A DNA stretch of 64,000 nucleotides. Origin: CAVQCJ01 sp963849365 (GTDB taxonomy: Bacteria > Actinomycetota > Actinomycetes > Prado026). Positions 10,172 through 17,709 of the stretch are shown here, piece after piece. The notes below the pieces were generated by a model, which was given only the letters and a program-made list of their open reading frames with translations, was not told where the DNA came from and did not search any database. The stretch lies in contig CAWKHA010000001.1 of assembly GCA_963849365.1 (NCBI GenBank), positions 744,001-808,000 of the forward strand, written 5' to 3'. Position 1 is the stretch's first letter. Each line of letters opens with the position of its first letter. The translations under genes were made by a program, and so were the position numbers.

Positions 10172-10444
10172 TCATCGCGCGACGAAGCCCGACGGGACCC
10201 CCAGCGCCGCGCCCCAGCGCTCGGTCAGGCCGGTGACCCGGCCCGGCGGTGCACCCGAGCGCAGCGCCAGCAGCAACGCCTCGCACGCCTCCCGCGGACC
10301 CTCGGCCACCACCTCGACCCGGCCGTCGTCCAGGTTCGCCGCCCAACCCGACAGCCCGAGCTCGGCCGCCCGTGCCCGTGTCCACCAACGGAACCCGACG
10401 CCCTGGACGCGGCCGCGGACCCACACGGTCAGCCGGGCGTCCAC
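10172..10444 (-). CDS. acyP: Acylphosphatase
   Basis: Small enzyme that hydrolyses carboxyl-phosphate bonds such as acetyl phosphate. The 90 residues match the whole fold: the phosphate-binding loop GRVQGVGFRWWTRARA with the catalytic Arg at about residue 19, and the second signature GWAANLDDGRVEVVAEG with the catalytic Asn at about residue 37. The start is a GTG at 10444. It sits in the usual place between mutM and smc on the - strand. About 230 bp without a gene separate it from the small protein downstream at 9748-9942. Confidence 0.93.
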   Translation of the reverse strand: MDARLTVWVRGRVQGVGFRWWTRARAAELGLSGWAANLDDGRVEVVAEGPREACEALLLALRSGAPPGRVTGLTERWGAALGVPSGFVAR

Positions 10445-10482
10445 GACGGGCGAGGGTAGCCCGCCGCGGGCAGACTGGCCCG

Positions 10483-10674
10483 GTGACCGTCCTCGCCACG
10501 AACCCGTGCCAGCTCATCTGCGATTGGACCGCCACCGGCGCCCGCCGGGACGGACTCGCGCTGTTCCGCTGCGCCGGCTGCGGGTCCGAGTGGGTGCGCA
10601 CCGAGCGGTGGACGCCGGCCCGCGCGGACGGGACCGTCTCCGGCGAGGTGGCCGCCGAGGCCGCCCGCCGCTGA
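10483..10674 (+). CDS. Small zinc-ribbon-like hypothetical protein
   Basis: A 63-residue reading frame from a GTG at 10483, on the strand opposite to its neighbours. It has Cys pairs CQLIC (about residues 9-13) and CAGC (about 33-36), a spacing that could bind one zinc ion. It lies between divergent acyP and convergent mutM. I recognise no named family. Support comes from the Cys pattern, the position in an otherwise empty gap, and coding-like codon use. The start could also be further downstream. Confidence 0.5.
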   Translation: MTVLATNPCQLICDWTATGARRDGLALFRCAGCGSEWVRTERWTPARADGTVSGEVAAEAARR

Positions 10675-10685
10675 CCCGGGGGCCG

Positions 10686-11540
10686 CTACCAGCGGCCGTG
10701 ACGCGGCCGGGGCTGGCAACGCGGGCAGGTGAACGACGAGCGGCTCATGAACGGGTCCCGGCGCACCGGTGTCCCGCAGCGGCGGCAAGGCCGGCCTTCC
10801 TGCCCGTACGTGTCCAGCGAGCGGTCGAAGTAGCCGCTGCTGCCGTTGACGTCCACGTACAACGAGTCGAACGACGTGCCGCCCTGCTCCAGGGCCTCGC
10901 CCATCACCGCGCGGACGTTGGCGAGCAGCCGCTCGGTCTCCGGCCGGCGCATCGTGTCCGTCGCCCGGGCGAAGTGCAACCGCGACCGCCACAGCGCCTC
11001 GTCCGCGTAGATGTTGCCGACCCCGGAGATCAGCGACTGGTCCAGCAGGGCGCGTTTGACACCGGTCCGCCGCCGCCGCAGTGCAGCCACGAACGCCGCG
11101 GCGTCGAAGGCCGGGTCCAGCGGGTCCCTGGCGATGTGCACGACCGGGGCCGGCACCCCGTCCGCGTCCGTGCCCTCGACCGACAGCCCGCCGAACGTGC
11201 GCTGGTCGACGAACCGCAGCTCGGTGCCGTCGTCCAGGGCCAGCCGCACCCTCAGGTGCACCTCGTCCGGTGCGCCCGCCGGTCGCACGAGCAGCTGCCC
11301 GGACATCCCCAGGTGCGCCAGCAGGGCCTCCGCGGAGTCCAGCGGGAGCCACAGGTACTTCCCGCGCCGCGCGGTGGACAGCACCCGGCGCCCCGCCAGC
11401 CGTCCGGCGAAGTCGGCCGCACCCGGGACGTGCCGGCGGACAGCCCGTGGGTGCTGGACGTCGACCGCGGTGACGGTGCGGCCGACCACCCGCTGCTGCA
11501 GCCCGCGGCGGACCACCTCGACCTCGGGCAGCTCGGGCAC
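10686..11540 (-). CDS. mutM: Formamidopyrimidine-DNA glycosylase (MutM/Fpg)
   Basis: Base-excision repair enzyme that removes 8-oxoguanine and formamidopyrimidines and nicks the abasic site. The GTG start at 11540 gives the required N-terminal PELPEVE, where Pro2 is the nucleophile after Met removal. Further seen: the Lys in RGKYLWLPL, GVGNIYADEALW, and a C-terminal zinc finger with CRRC and CPRC. At 284 residues it has normal length. A longer reading frame extends to 11843, but only this start places Pro2 correctly. The start is 14 bp after rnc, so they are probably co-transcribed. Confidence 0.95.
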   Translation of the reverse strand: MPELPEVEVVRRGLQQRVVGRTVTAVDVQHPRAVRRHVPGAADFAGRLAGRRVLSTARRGKYLWLPLDSAEALLAHLGMSGQLLVRPAGAPDEVHLRVRLALDDGTELRFVDQRTFGGLSVEGTDADGVPAPVVHIARDPLDPAFDAAAFVAALRRRRTGVKRALLDQSLISGVGNIYADEALWRSRLHFARATDTMRRPETERLLANVRAVMGEALEQGGTSFDSLYVDVNGSSGYFDRSLDTYGQEGRPCRRCGTPVRRDPFMSRSSFTCPRCQPRPRHGRW

Positions 11541-11554
11541 GGCGTCGCGCCGGT

Positions 11555-12250
11555 CTAGCCGCGCGCCGTGCGCAGCGCGTGCCAGGCGGCCGAGGCAGCC
11601 TCCTGCTCGGCCTCCTTCTTGCTCCGCCCGCTGCCGGAGCCGCGGTCCTCGCCGGCGACCCGGACCACGGCGGTGAAGTGCTTCTCGTGGTCGGGACCCT
11701 CGTCCCAGATCTGGTACTCCGGGACCCCGAGGCCGTCGTTCGCGGTCAGCTCCTGCAGCGAGGTCTTCCAGTCCAGGCCGGCGCCGAGCCCGGCCGCGGA
11801 GTCGATCACCGGGTCGAACAGCCGGTGGACCAGCGCCTCGCACTCGGCCAGCCCGAGGTCCAGGTACACCGCCCCCAGCACCGCCTCGACCGTGTCGGCG
11901 AGGATCGAGCCCTTGTTGCGGCCACCGGTCGCCTCCTCGCCGCGCCCCAGCCGCAGGAACTCACCCAGCCCCAGGTCACGGCCCACGTCCGCGAGCGCCT
12001 TGGCGTTGACGACCGCCGACCGCAGCTTGGCCAGCTGCCCCTCGGGCAGGTCCGGGTGGGTGCGGTACAGGGTGTCGGTCACCACCAGTCCGAGCACCGC
12101 GTCGCCGAGGAACTCCAGCCTCTCGTTGGTGGGCAGGCCGCCGTTCTCGTAGGCGTACGACCGGTGCGTCAGCGAGCGTTGCAGCAGGCCCGGCTCGACG
12201 GTGCACCCCAGGCGCTCGGACAGCGCGGCGTGCGCGTGCTCGTCAATCAC
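11555..12250 (-). CDS. rnc: Ribonuclease III
   Basis: Double-strand-specific endoribonuclease for rRNA and mRNA processing. The 231 residues contain the nuclease signature ERLEFLGDAVLGLVVTD (about residues 43-59) with the acidic metal ligands, a second acidic patch near LADTVEAVLGAVYLD, and a C-terminal double-stranded RNA-binding domain (from about LDWKTSLQELTAND to the end, with the basic GRSKKEAEQEAA helix). The start is a GTG at 12250. It lies between rpmF and mutM on the - strand, the usual actinobacterial order. Confidence 0.96.
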   Translation of the reverse strand: MIDEHAHAALSERLGCTVEPGLLQRSLTHRSYAYENGGLPTNERLEFLGDAVLGLVVTDTLYRTHPDLPEGQLAKLRSAVVNAKALADVGRDLGLGEFLRLGRGEEATGGRNKGSILADTVEAVLGAVYLDLGLAECEALVHRLFDPVIDSAAGLGAGLDWKTSLQELTANDGLGVPEYQIWDEGPDHEKHFTAVVRVAGEDRGSGSGRSKKEAEQEAASAAWHALRTARG

Positions 12251-12383
12251 TGGTGAACCTCCACGGCGGGCGGCCCGCCGGCCGGGGGCCGGACGGGCGC
12301 GCGCGTGTGCGGTCCCACGGGAACGAGGTGGACGCCACCCCCACGGCGGCTGCGGCGTCGACCACGACCCCGGAGGGCCGATC

Positions 12384-12557
12384 TCAGACGGAGAGAACCT
12401 GGCGCTTGTTGTACGTGCCGCAGGTCGGGCAGGCGACGTGCTGCAGCTTCGGCTGCTTGCAGCGGTCGCACGTCGACAGCGCCGGGGCCGTCGTCTTCCA
12501 CGCCGACCGGCGGTGCCGGGTGTTGCTGCGCGACGTCTTCCGCTTGGGGACGGCCAC
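12384..12557 (-). CDS. rpmF: 50S ribosomal protein L32
   Basis: A 57-residue large-subunit protein. It starts at a GTG (12557) giving MAVPKRKTSRSNTRHRRS, the family N-terminus, and ends with a zinc ribbon: CDRC then CPTC (the Cys-containing form). The gene begins 2 bp after the DUF177 gene, a pairing kept in most bacteria. A longer frame reaching 12761 is only read-through of the DUF177 region in another frame. Confidence 0.96.
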   Translation of the reverse strand: MAVPKRKTSRSNTRHRRSAWKTTAPALSTCDRCKQPKLQHVACPTCGTYNKRQVLSV

Positions 12558-12559
12558 CG

Positions 12560-13132
12560 TCAGCTCACTTCCTCGTCGTCGGGCGCCTGGCCGGTCGATC
12601 CGGCCGGCTCGGTCTGCCCGGTTCCAACCTGTTCTGCCAGTTCCGTGCTCAGAGCGTGCAACGCGGCCCAGCGCGGGTCGCCCTGCTCGTGCCGGTGCCC
12701 GGGGTCGTCCGCCAGCCTGGCCCCGCACTCGGAGCACAGGCCCGGACAGTCGTCCCGGCACACCGGCCGGAACGGCAGCCCGAGGACCACCGCGTCACGC
12801 AGCAACGGCTCCAGGTCGATGAGATCGCCCTGCAGCCGCCCGGCCTCGTCGTCGTCGATGTTCTGGTCGGGGTAGTAGTACAGCTCCTGCACCCGGACCT
12901 CCTGCTCGGAGGACACCGGGTCGAGGCACCGCACGCACTCGCCCTCGACGTGCACCCGCGCCGTTCCCGTCACGAGCACCCCCTCGACGACCGACTCGAG
13001 TCTCAGGTCGAGCTCGACGTCGGAACCCTCGGGGACACCGACCACGACCGTGCCGAGGTCCGCCGGCGCTGGGACGACCCGGCTGGCCGTACGCATCGAC
13101 CCGGGTCGGCGGCCGAGGTCGCGGGTGTCCAC
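12560..13132 (-). CDS. DUF177/YceD family protein
   Basis: Conserved partner of rpmF, linked in the literature to 23S rRNA handling or ribosome assembly. The 190-residue frame has the family core: a Cys pair ECVRC (about residues 65-69) and a later CRDDCPGLCSECG block, with an acidic tail. The annotated GTG (13132) gives MDTRDLGRRPGSM. From memory, homologues often begin a few residues earlier with LDPRAPFV. Here the same frame stays open upstream and encodes exactly that, but with no ATG, GTG or TTG. A CTG at 13165 is the only nearby candidate, so the true start is uncertain. Confidence 0.87.
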   Translation of the reverse strand: MDTRDLGRRPGSMRTASRVVPAPADLGTVVVGVPEGSDVELDLRLESVVEGVLVTGTARVHVEGECVRCLDPVSSEQEVRVQELYYYPDQNIDDDEAGRLQGDLIDLEPLLRDAVVLGLPFRPVCRDDCPGLCSECGARLADDPGHRHEQGDPRWAALHALSTELAEQVGTGQTEPAGSTGQAPDDEEVS

Positions 13133-13260
13133 GACGAACGGCGCGCGCGGGTCGAGCCTGGACAGCTTGGCCTCCGCGGGGCACCACGAACCACGGTCCC
13201 GGTCGAGACCGAGGGCCCAGGGTACCCGAGCCGGGGACGTGCCCCGAACTCGCGCAGGGC

Positions 13261-13767
13261 TCAGTCGCGGACCGCCGGGATCTCCCCGGTCTCCGTGCCC
13301 AGCGTGCCGAGCGCCTCCAGCTCACCGCGGCCGCGGAGCTTGTCCCGGCCGCGGGCCACGGCGGACAGGGTCTTGTTCAGAGTGATCTCGAAAGTGGCCA
13401 GCTTGGCGTCCACGTACTCGTCGACCTGCTTGCGCATCGACTCGGCGTCCCCGTGCGCCTCGGATACGACCCGGGCGGCCTCCTGCTGCGCCTGGGCGTA
13501 GACCTCGGTCTCGGAGACCAGCCGCATTCGCTCCTCCTGGGCGGCGGCGATGATCCGGTCGGACTCGGCCCGACCCTCCTCGACGACGCGGTCACGGCCG
13601 GCGAGCAGCTGCTCGGCGAGGTCGATCTCCTCGGGCAGCAGGGCGCGCAGCTCCTCGAGCAGGGTCAGCAGCTCGGGGCGGTTCACGATGCACGACGCCG
13701 ACATCGGCATCGCCCGGGCCTGCTCGACCAGCCCGGTGATCTCGTCCAGCTTCTCGTGCACGTCCAC
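13261..13767 (-). CDS. DivIVA-like coiled-coil protein
   Basis: A 168-residue, mostly helical acidic protein starting MDVHEKLDEITGLVEQARAM. The middle (about residues 45-130) is a long charged coiled coil rich in Glu, Arg and Ala, and it contains RVVEEGRAESDRIIAAAQ, a pattern like the b-subunit stalk of ATP synthase or DivIVA. Proteins of this type lie between coaD and DUF177-rpmF in many actinobacteria and are usually named DivIVA-like or cell-division initiation proteins. No enzyme motif is visible. A role at the membrane or in polar growth is inference only. Confidence 0.8.
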   Translation of the reverse strand: MDVHEKLDEITGLVEQARAMPMSASCIVNRPELLTLLEELRALLPEEIDLAEQLLAGRDRVVEEGRAESDRIIAAAQEERMRLVSETEVYAQAQQEAARVVSEAHGDAESMRKQVDEYVDAKLATFEITLNKTLSAVARGRDKLRGRGELEALGTLGTETGEIPAVRD

Positions 13768-13823
13768 GGGCGGTCTCTTCCTCCGGCTCGGCCGGACCGG
13801 CAGGAGGGCCGGGCCCGGGTGGT

Positions 13824-14303
13824 TCAGCGTCCCGCGAGCCGCTCGCGCAACCGCGTGGCCACCGAGTCGGGGACCAGGCCGGCCACGTCGCCGCCGAGGG
13901 CCGCAACCTCCTTGAGGAGGCTGGACGAGAGGTAACTGTAAGTGGCGCTGGTCGGCACGAACAAAGTCTCGAGGCCGCTGAGCTGGCGGTTCATCTGGGC
14001 CATCTGCAGCTCGTAGTCGAAGTCGGACACCGCCCGCAGGCCCTTCACCACGGCTGGGATGCCCCGGTCGCGGCAGAAGTCCACGAGGAGCCCGCTGTAG
14101 CTGTCCACGACGACGTTCGGCCAGACGGCGGTGACCTCCTCGAGCATCCGGATCCGCTCCTCCACGCTGAACAGGCCGGCCTTGCTGACGTTGTAGGCGA
14201 CCATGACGATGACCTCGTCGAACAGCGCGGCGGCCCGCCCGATGATGTCCAGGTGTCCGTTGGTCACGGGATCGAAGGACCCCGGGCAGACGGCATTGCG
14301 CAC
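13824..14303 (-). CDS. coaD: Pantetheine-phosphate adenylyltransferase
   Basis: Fourth step of coenzyme A synthesis: 4'-phosphopantetheine plus ATP to dephospho-CoA. The 159 residues carry the nucleotidyltransferase motif CPGSFDPVTNGHLDII (T/HxGH at about residues 15-18) and the C-terminal SYLSSSLLKEVA that replaces the ISSTxIR motif. The GTG at 14303 (MRNAVCPGSFDP) fits family length. A longer open frame runs to 15107 but covers rsmD in another frame and is rejected. It starts 14 bp after rsmD. Confidence 0.95.
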   Translation of the reverse strand: MRNAVCPGSFDPVTNGHLDIIGRAAALFDEVIVMVAYNVSKAGLFSVEERIRMLEEVTAVWPNVVVDSYSGLLVDFCRDRGIPAVVKGLRAVSDFDYELQMAQMNRQLSGLETLFVPTSATYSYLSSSLLKEVAALGGDVAGLVPDSVATRLRERLAGR

Positions 14304-14317
14304 GGCGACGCTCCCGG

Positions 14318-14917
14318 CTACTCGGGGTCCGGGCGTGGGCTGCCGGACCGGGCGGCGCGACCGTACCAAAGCATGCCCTCGCCGTACCGGCGCTCCCGGA
14401 TCGCGGTGAGGCCGGCGGGCCAGGTCCAGGGCGCGTCCCGGCTCGCCCGCTCCACCACGACGACCGCCTCGGGTGCGAGCCAGCCGTGGCCCGCCAGCGC
14501 CGCGATCACGGCGCGCAGCGCGCCGGCCGGCAGCGGGTACGGAGGGTCCAGGAACGCGACGTCGTACGGCGGCTGCGGGTTGGCCGATCCCGCGAGCCGG
14601 GCGACGTCGTCGCGCACGACCTGCGCTCCGGGCAGTCCGAGCGCCGCGACGTTGGCGCGGACTGCGGCGGCGGCGCGGCGGTCGTTCTCGACGAGCAGCA
14701 CGGCGGACGCCCCGCGGGACAACGCCTCCAGACCCACCGCGCCGGACCCGGCGTACAGGTCCAGGACGCGGGTCCCGGTCAGCCCCCCCGGCCCGAGCAT
14801 CGAGGTGAGGGCAGAGAACAGGGCCTCCCGGGCGCGGTCCGACGTGGGACGGGTCGCGGTGCCGGGCGGCACCGCCAGCCTCCGCCCGCCGGCGGAGCCC
14901 CCGATCACCCGGGTCAT
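14318..14917 (-). CDS. rsmD: 16S rRNA (guanine-N2)-methyltransferase RsmD
   Basis: SAM-dependent methyltransferase for 16S rRNA G966. The 199 residues start MTRVIGGSAGGRRL and show PTSDRAREALFSAL, the SAM-binding VLDLYAGSGAVGLEALSRGA and the catalytic FLDPPYPL (DPPY). The ATG at 14917 overlaps the stop of the upstream PNPOx-family gene (ATGA). It is followed by coaD, its common partner. A frame extension to 15013 has no homologous N-terminus and was not used. Confidence 0.95.
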   Translation of the reverse strand: MTRVIGGSAGGRRLAVPPGTATRPTSDRAREALFSALTSMLGPGGLTGTRVLDLYAGSGAVGLEALSRGASAVLLVENDRRAAAAVRANVAALGLPGAQVVRDDVARLAGSANPQPPYDVAFLDPPYPLPAGALRAVIAALAGHGWLAPEAVVVVERASRDAPWTWPAGLTAIRERRYGEGMLWYGRAARSGSPRPDPE

Positions 14918-15408
14918 CGGGCCTGCGACCGGGCGTCGCCGGGCGTGCCCGCAAGGCCGGGCAGGCCGTCGCGCTCGCCCGCGAAGTCCAGGAACGGCAC
15001 CGCGTAGCCGCACGAGTCCGCGATGCGCTCGAGGTCGACGACCACCACGGCCCGTCGCCCGGGGTGCGGCGGGAAGCGGCCCGCCAGCTCCTCCCAGCCG
15101 GCGTCACCGGGGACCACCGCCCGGCCGGTGCCGTACAGGCGGACGATCTTCGGCGGGCCGGCGAACGCGCAGAACATGAGCGTGATGCGGCCGTTCTCGC
15201 GCAGGTGCGCGACAGTCTCGACCCCGCTCCCGGTCAGGTCGAGGTATCCGACGGTCCGCGGCCCGAGCACGGCGAAGGTGTCGCCGTACCCCTTCGGCGA
15301 GAGGTTCACGTGCCCGCCCCGGTCGGGGGCGGTGGCCACGAAGAACACCGGCTGCGCGGCCAGGAAGCCGCGCAGGCGCTCGTCGAGCTCTTCGTACGTC
15401 TGCGCCAT
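14914..15408 (-). CDS. Pyridoxamine 5'-phosphate oxidase-family flavin-binding protein
   Basis: A 164-residue split-barrel protein. Seen: the N-terminal helix TYEELDERLRGFLAAQPVFFVAT, GHVNLSPKGY, the flavin-contact stretch GYLDLTGSGVETVAHLRENGRITLMFCAF and a late IADSCGYAVPFLDF. These fit the pyridoxamine 5'-phosphate oxidase-related group, which use FMN or F420. The substrate is unknown. The ATG at 15408 is preferred over a GTG/ATG extension to 15435 because homologues start close to the helix. Its stop overlaps rsmD by 4 bp, so it is co-expressed with RNA and CoA genes without an obvious link. Confidence 0.8.
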   Translation of the reverse strand: MAQTYEELDERLRGFLAAQPVFFVATAPDRGGHVNLSPKGYGDTFAVLGPRTVGYLDLTGSGVETVAHLRENGRITLMFCAFAGPPKIVRLYGTGRAVVPGDAGWEELAGRFPPHPGRRAVVVVDLERIADSCGYAVPFLDFAGERDGLPGLAGTPGDARSQAR

Positions 15409-15452
15409 GACCGCAAGCGTGGCACGGCGCCACATGGCCCCAGCGCGAGCGG

Positions 15453-17699
15453 TCAGGCCTTCTCCAGGTACTCGCCCTGTTCGTCGTCGACGTAGACCGC
15501 CACCGCGGACCGCAGCGCCGGGTGACCGGCCAGCTCCGGGTCCTGCTCGACCAGCGCCGTGGCCTCGACCCGGGCCTGCTGGATGACCTTCTCGTCACGC
15601 AGCACCCGGAGCCGGCGCAGCGACGAGCGCCGGCCGGACTGGGACGCGCCGAGCACGTCCCCCTCGCGGCGGGACTCGAGGTCGACCCTCGCCAGCTCGA
15701 ACCCGTCGTTGGTCGCGGCGACCGCGTCGAGACGGGCCCGGCCCGGGGTCCCCGGCTCCAGCTCGGTGACGAGCAGGCACAGCCCGGGGGCACTGCCGCG
15801 GCCGACCCGCCCGCGCAGCTGGTGCAGCTGGGAGACGCCGAACCGGTCCGCGTCCATCACGACCATGCCGGTGGCGTTCGGCACGTCGACGCCGACCTCG
15901 ACGACCGTGGTCGCGACCAGCACGTCGACACCGCCGGTGGCGAACCGCTGCATGACGTCGTCCTTCGCCTCGGCAGGCATCCGTCCGTGCAGGATCTCCA
16001 GGCGCAGCCCGGCGAGCGGTCCGGAGGCCAGCATCGGCGCCACGTCCAGCACCGCCAGCAACGGCCGCCGCGGTGCCTCGGACTCGGCGTCGTCCTCCTC
16101 GACGGCCGGCTCGAACCCCTCCTCCTGCGGCTCGGCGGCGTCGTCGCCGCCGATGCGCGGGCAGACGACGTACACCTGGTGACCGGCGGTGACCTCCTCC
16201 CGGACCCGCTCCCAGGCCCGTTCGAGGAAGTGCGGCTTCTCCCCCGCCGGGACCACGTGCGTGGCGATCGGCGACCGGCCGGCCGGCAGCTCGGTCAGCG
16301 TGGAGACGTCCAGGTCGCCGAAGACCGTCATCGCGATCGTCCGCGGGATCGGCGTCGCCGTCATGACCAGGACGTGCGGCGGTGTCGCGCCCTTGGCCGC
16401 CAGGGCCGAGCGCTGCTCGACGCCGAACCGGTGCTGCTCGTCCACCACGACCAGGCCCAGGTCGGCGAAGGAGACCCGTTCCTCCAGCAGTGCGTGGGTG
16501 CCGACGACGATGCCCGCCTCGCCGCCGGCGGCCTGCAGCAGCGCCCGCCGGCGGGTGGCCGCCCCCTGCGATCCGGTGAGCAGCGCGACCCGTGTGCCGA
16601 GGTCGGCGCCGCCGAGCATCCCGTGCTCGGCCAGCGGTCCCAGCAGGAGCTGCAGCGACCGGTGGTGCTGCTGGGCGAGGACCTCGGTGGGCGCGAGCAG
16701 GGCGGCCTGCCCGCCGGAGTCGACCACGGCGAGCATCGCCCGCAGTGCCACGACCGTCTTGCCGGACCCGACCTCCCCCTGCAGGAGGCGGTGCATCGGG
16801 TGGTCCCGGGCCAGGTCGTCGGCGAGCTGCTCGCCGACCATGCGCTGGCCCTCGGTCAGCTCGAACGGCAGCCGCCGGTCGAACGCAGCCAGCACACCGT
16901 CGGGTGCGGGGACGCGGGGCACCGCCGGCAGTGCCGCGGCGACGGACCGGCGGCGGGCCAGCTCGACCTGCAGGACGTACGCCTCCTCGAAGACGAACCG
17001 TCGTTCGGCCCGCTCGTGGTCCGCGCGTGACGTGGGCCGGTGGATCAACTCGAACGCCTCGGACAGGGACGGGTGGCCGAGCCGTTCGCGCAGCTCCGCG
17101 GGCAGCGGGTCGGGCAGCTCGCCCATCGTGTCCAGCACCGGCGCGACGGCCTTGGCGATCTTCCAGGTGGTCAGGGTCTTGGTCGCCGGGTACACCGGGA
17201 TCAGACTGCGCGCGAACGCGGCCGCAGCGTCGGCGGCGCTGTCGTCCAGGTCGTCCGGGTCGTCGCCGACGTCGCCCACGAGCAGGTAGTCGGGGTGCGT
17301 GAGCTGGCGGACGCCCTGGTACGAGCCGACCTTTCCGGCGAACAGTCCGTGCCGCCCGACGCGCAGCTGGCGCTCGCGCCACTCCAGGTGGCGCTTCTGC
17401 TTCCCGAAGAAGGTCAGCTTCAGCCGGCCGCGCGCCCCGGGGTTCTGGTCGGTGACCACCACCTCCAGGACCCAGCCCGGGCGGTTCTTCATCGGGTAGA
17501 GCTTCGTGGTGGCGACCTCGGCCATGACCGTGGCCTCCTCGTCGACCCGCAGCGAGGCGAGGTCGGTGAGCTCGCCGCGCACGGCGTACCGCCGGGGGAA
17601 GTGCCGCAGCAGGTCGCCGACCGTCTGCAGCCCGAGTCCGGCGGCGAACGCCTTCGCGGACGCGCCGCCGATGACGGTACGGATCGGGTCGTCCAGCAC
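15453..17699 (-). CDS. recG: ATP-dependent DNA helicase RecG
   Basis: Branch-migrating helicase for stalled forks and Holliday junctions. The 748 residues contain the wedge/OB domain (about residues 45-150), Walker A GEVGSGKTVVALRA, the motif II box VVDEQHRFG, motif III MTATPIPRT, motif VI QLRGRVGRG, and the C-terminal LESRREGDVLGASQSGRRS. An acidic insertion of about 35 residues (rich in Glu/Asp around EPQEEGFEPAVEEDDAE) sits between the two helicase lobes. The GTG at 17699 starts just after the DhaL gene ends (17710). A longer frame to 17750 would overlap that gene and is less likely. Confidence 0.95.
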   Translation of the reverse strand: MLDDPIRTVIGGASAKAFAAGLGLQTVGDLLRHFPRRYAVRGELTDLASLRVDEEATVMAEVATTKLYPMKNRPGWVLEVVVTDQNPGARGRLKLTFFGKQKRHLEWRERQLRVGRHGLFAGKVGSYQGVRQLTHPDYLLVGDVGDDPDDLDDSAADAAAAFARSLIPVYPATKTLTTWKIAKAVAPVLDTMGELPDPLPAELRERLGHPSLSEAFELIHRPTSRADHERAERRFVFEEAYVLQVELARRRSVAAALPAVPRVPAPDGVLAAFDRRLPFELTEGQRMVGEQLADDLARDHPMHRLLQGEVGSGKTVVALRAMLAVVDSGGQAALLAPTEVLAQQHHRSLQLLLGPLAEHGMLGGADLGTRVALLTGSQGAATRRRALLQAAGGEAGIVVGTHALLEERVSFADLGLVVVDEQHRFGVEQRSALAAKGATPPHVLVMTATPIPRTIAMTVFGDLDVSTLTELPAGRSPIATHVVPAGEKPHFLERAWERVREEVTAGHQVYVVCPRIGGDDAAEPQEEGFEPAVEEDDAESEAPRRPLLAVLDVAPMLASGPLAGLRLEILHGRMPAEAKDDVMQRFATGGVDVLVATTVVEVGVDVPNATGMVVMDADRFGVSQLHQLRGRVGRGSAPGLCLLVTELEPGTPGRARLDAVAATNDGFELARVDLESRREGDVLGASQSGRRSSLRRLRVLRDEKVIQQARVEATALVEQDPELAGHPALRSAVAVYVDDEQGEYLEKA

Positions 17700-17709
17700 G
17701 TCGCGCCGC

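Noticed and set aside
13824..15107. A 427-residue frame containing coaD
   Set aside because: The upstream part is antisense-free but out-of-frame read-through of rsmD. CoaD is complete from GTG 14303.
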